From Rhodospirillales bacterium 47_12_T64 (GTDB lineage Bacteria; Pseudomonadota; Alphaproteobacteria; Kiloniellales; Kiloniellaceae): a stretch of 5,721 bases of DNA. Where the stretch lies: NCBI GenBank assembly GCA_002162915.1, contig MABB01000035.1:4655-10375 (forward strand), given 5' to 3'. Under the pieces are notes generated by a model. The model worked only from the letters and a program-made list of their open reading frames with translations, ran no database searches and was not told the DNA's origin. The first letter of the stretch is position 1. Each line of letters opens with the position of its first letter. Below are positions 5,158 through 5,721 of the stretch, one piece after another. A program made the translations under genes and the position numbers.

Positions 5158-5639
5158 ATGCCTAAATTTCGTTGTTTTATAAGTGCTTATCGAACTTTAG
5201 AGAGGTGTCGAGAGGGCTGTCTCCTCGTGCGATTGAGCAAAATTGAAAATCAGCATATCTCAGATGTTTAAGCCCAAATCTCTCTTTCTCAAGAGAGTTG
5301 GTAAAACTCGATTTTTTTGGCTGAATGAATAAAGGGGCTCAGTTCTCTGTCCGGTCTAGATTGGTGATCATCTTAAAATATTTAAAATGGGAATCGATTC
5401 GGATTAAAGATATAAAATTTCAATTTTTATGAAAATATCCCTATTTTATGATTGATTACTTAGAAGAGTTGAAGCCTGAGTGCTCAAAAGGGTCATCAAA
5501 TCCTTTGAAGAAAGAGCCGTATAAATAAGAAATACCTTCGCATTTCAGATAGCTTGTTGTGGCTCTTGCATACTATTATCATCCTGGATTCTTTGAGGAA
5601 GGCCTTTTCTCTGTTTATGAGGTTTTGAGGTAACTGGTG
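5158..5639. other. Gene-free region downstream of tRNA-Leu
   Basis: About 480 bp without a credible protein gene on either strand. The left half holds a palindrome ATAAG-TG-CTTAT (5179-5190) and a strong hairpin at 5274-5301 followed by seven T (5312-5318). The middle (about 5370-5460) is very AT-rich, with back-to-back GANTC sites at 5391-5400. The right end must hold the promoter of the gene at 5640; TATTAT (5574-5579) is a good -10, but no -35 at proper spacing is evident. Confidence 0.6.
5274..5318 (+). terminator. Hairpin with delayed T-tract, terminator or small-RNA end
   Basis: CCAA (5274-5277) and CTCTCTT (5280-5286) pair with AAGAGAG (5291-5297) and TTGG (5298-5301): 11 pairs, a TCTC tetraloop and a two-base bulge. 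Seven T follow at 5312-5318, too far for a canonical terminator of this stem. A smaller stem, GAGTT (5295-5299) with AACTC (5305-5309), lies closer to the T-tract but competes for the same bases. It could end an unrecognised transcript or be an attenuator; no leader peptide is seen. Confidence 0.35.
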
Positions 5640-5721
5640 ATGAGTAAACTGGACGCTGTGCAAGCTCATGTCTTGGCGGAATTAGCCAAAGAACAAGGTG
5701 AGCAACTTCGCTTTATGGCTA
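5640..5721 (+). CDS. Start of an unidentified gene (cut by window edge)
   Basis: The ATG at 5640 opens 27 codons to the window end, beginning MSKLDAVQAHVLAELAKEQG. TGAGGT (5626-5631) is a reasonable Shine-Dalgarno eight bases before it; an in-frame GTG at 5637 is an alternative start. The visible residues look helical and hydrophilic, with no signal peptide or motif. I do not recognise the family. A sensory or signalling protein with an N-terminal linker would fit, but that is a guess. Confidence 0.6.
   Translation, partial: MSKLDAVQAHVLAELAKEQGEQLRFMA

Noticed and set aside
5053..5271. 72-codon plus-strand frame starting within tRNA-Leu
   Set aside because: It begins inside the tRNA and crosses its terminator; the translation has no family character.
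5198..5288. Faint resemblance to a tRNA-Ser 5' half (AGAGAGGTGTCGAG) with a CTCTCT segment about 80 bases on
   Set aside because: There is no anticodon stem, no T-stem and no CCA end. The CTCTCT segment is better explained by its own local hairpin.
5082..5721. tRNA-Leu 3' end as an integration site with an island downstream
   Set aside because: I found no repeat of the tRNA 3' end downstream and no integrase sequence; the window ends too soon to go further.

Overview
The window reads as ordinary chromosomal DNA from an alphaproteobacterium of moderate GC content. Three things suggest this: a protein with two cold-shock domains, a gluQ / HNH-endonuclease / dsbB / YqaA-type neighbourhood that I recall from that class, and a CCA-encoding tRNA-Leu. 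The placement is inference from gene types and style; no database was searched.

Layout, left to right. (1) 3-548, minus: the N-terminal 182 codons of glutamyl-Q tRNA(Asp) synthetase (gluQRS), cut by the window edge. (2) 584-1213, plus: a compact AlkA/Mag1-type 3-methyladenine DNA glycosylase, diverging from gluQRS across only 35 bp. (3) 1337-2023, plus: a phospholipase/carboxylesterase-type alpha/beta hydrolase, closed by a clear intrinsic terminator (2049-2084). (4) 2259-2840, plus: an HNH endonuclease with a Cys4 zinc site, behind a near-perfect Shine-Dalgarno. (5) 2941-4061, minus: a YqaA/DedA-type membrane protein followed after 23 bp by DsbB, probably one operon. (6) 4204-4707, minus: a two-domain cold-shock protein gene whose second domain is interrupted by an in-frame UGA. 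(7) 4708-5024: a structured intergenic region with three copies of an 8-bp repeat, a possible leader switch, an orphan Shine-Dalgarno and a tRNA promoter. (8) 5025-5109, plus: tRNA-Leu(CAA) with its own terminator. (9) 5158-5639: a gene-free, partly AT-rich stretch with one strong hairpin. (10) 5640 onward: the first 27 codons of an unidentified gene.

The genes do not form one pathway. They are housekeeping functions: tRNA queuosine modification, alkylation repair, ester hydrolysis, periplasmic disulfide formation and RNA chaperoning. I see no mobile element, CRISPR array, toxin-antitoxin pair or defence system. The points most worth checking are the interrupted cold-shock gene and its leader, the AGGTTACT repeat cluster, and a U-U mismatch in the tRNA anticodon stem. 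The UGA and the mismatch are each explained by one base change, so sequencing or assembly error must be excluded before any biology is read into them.
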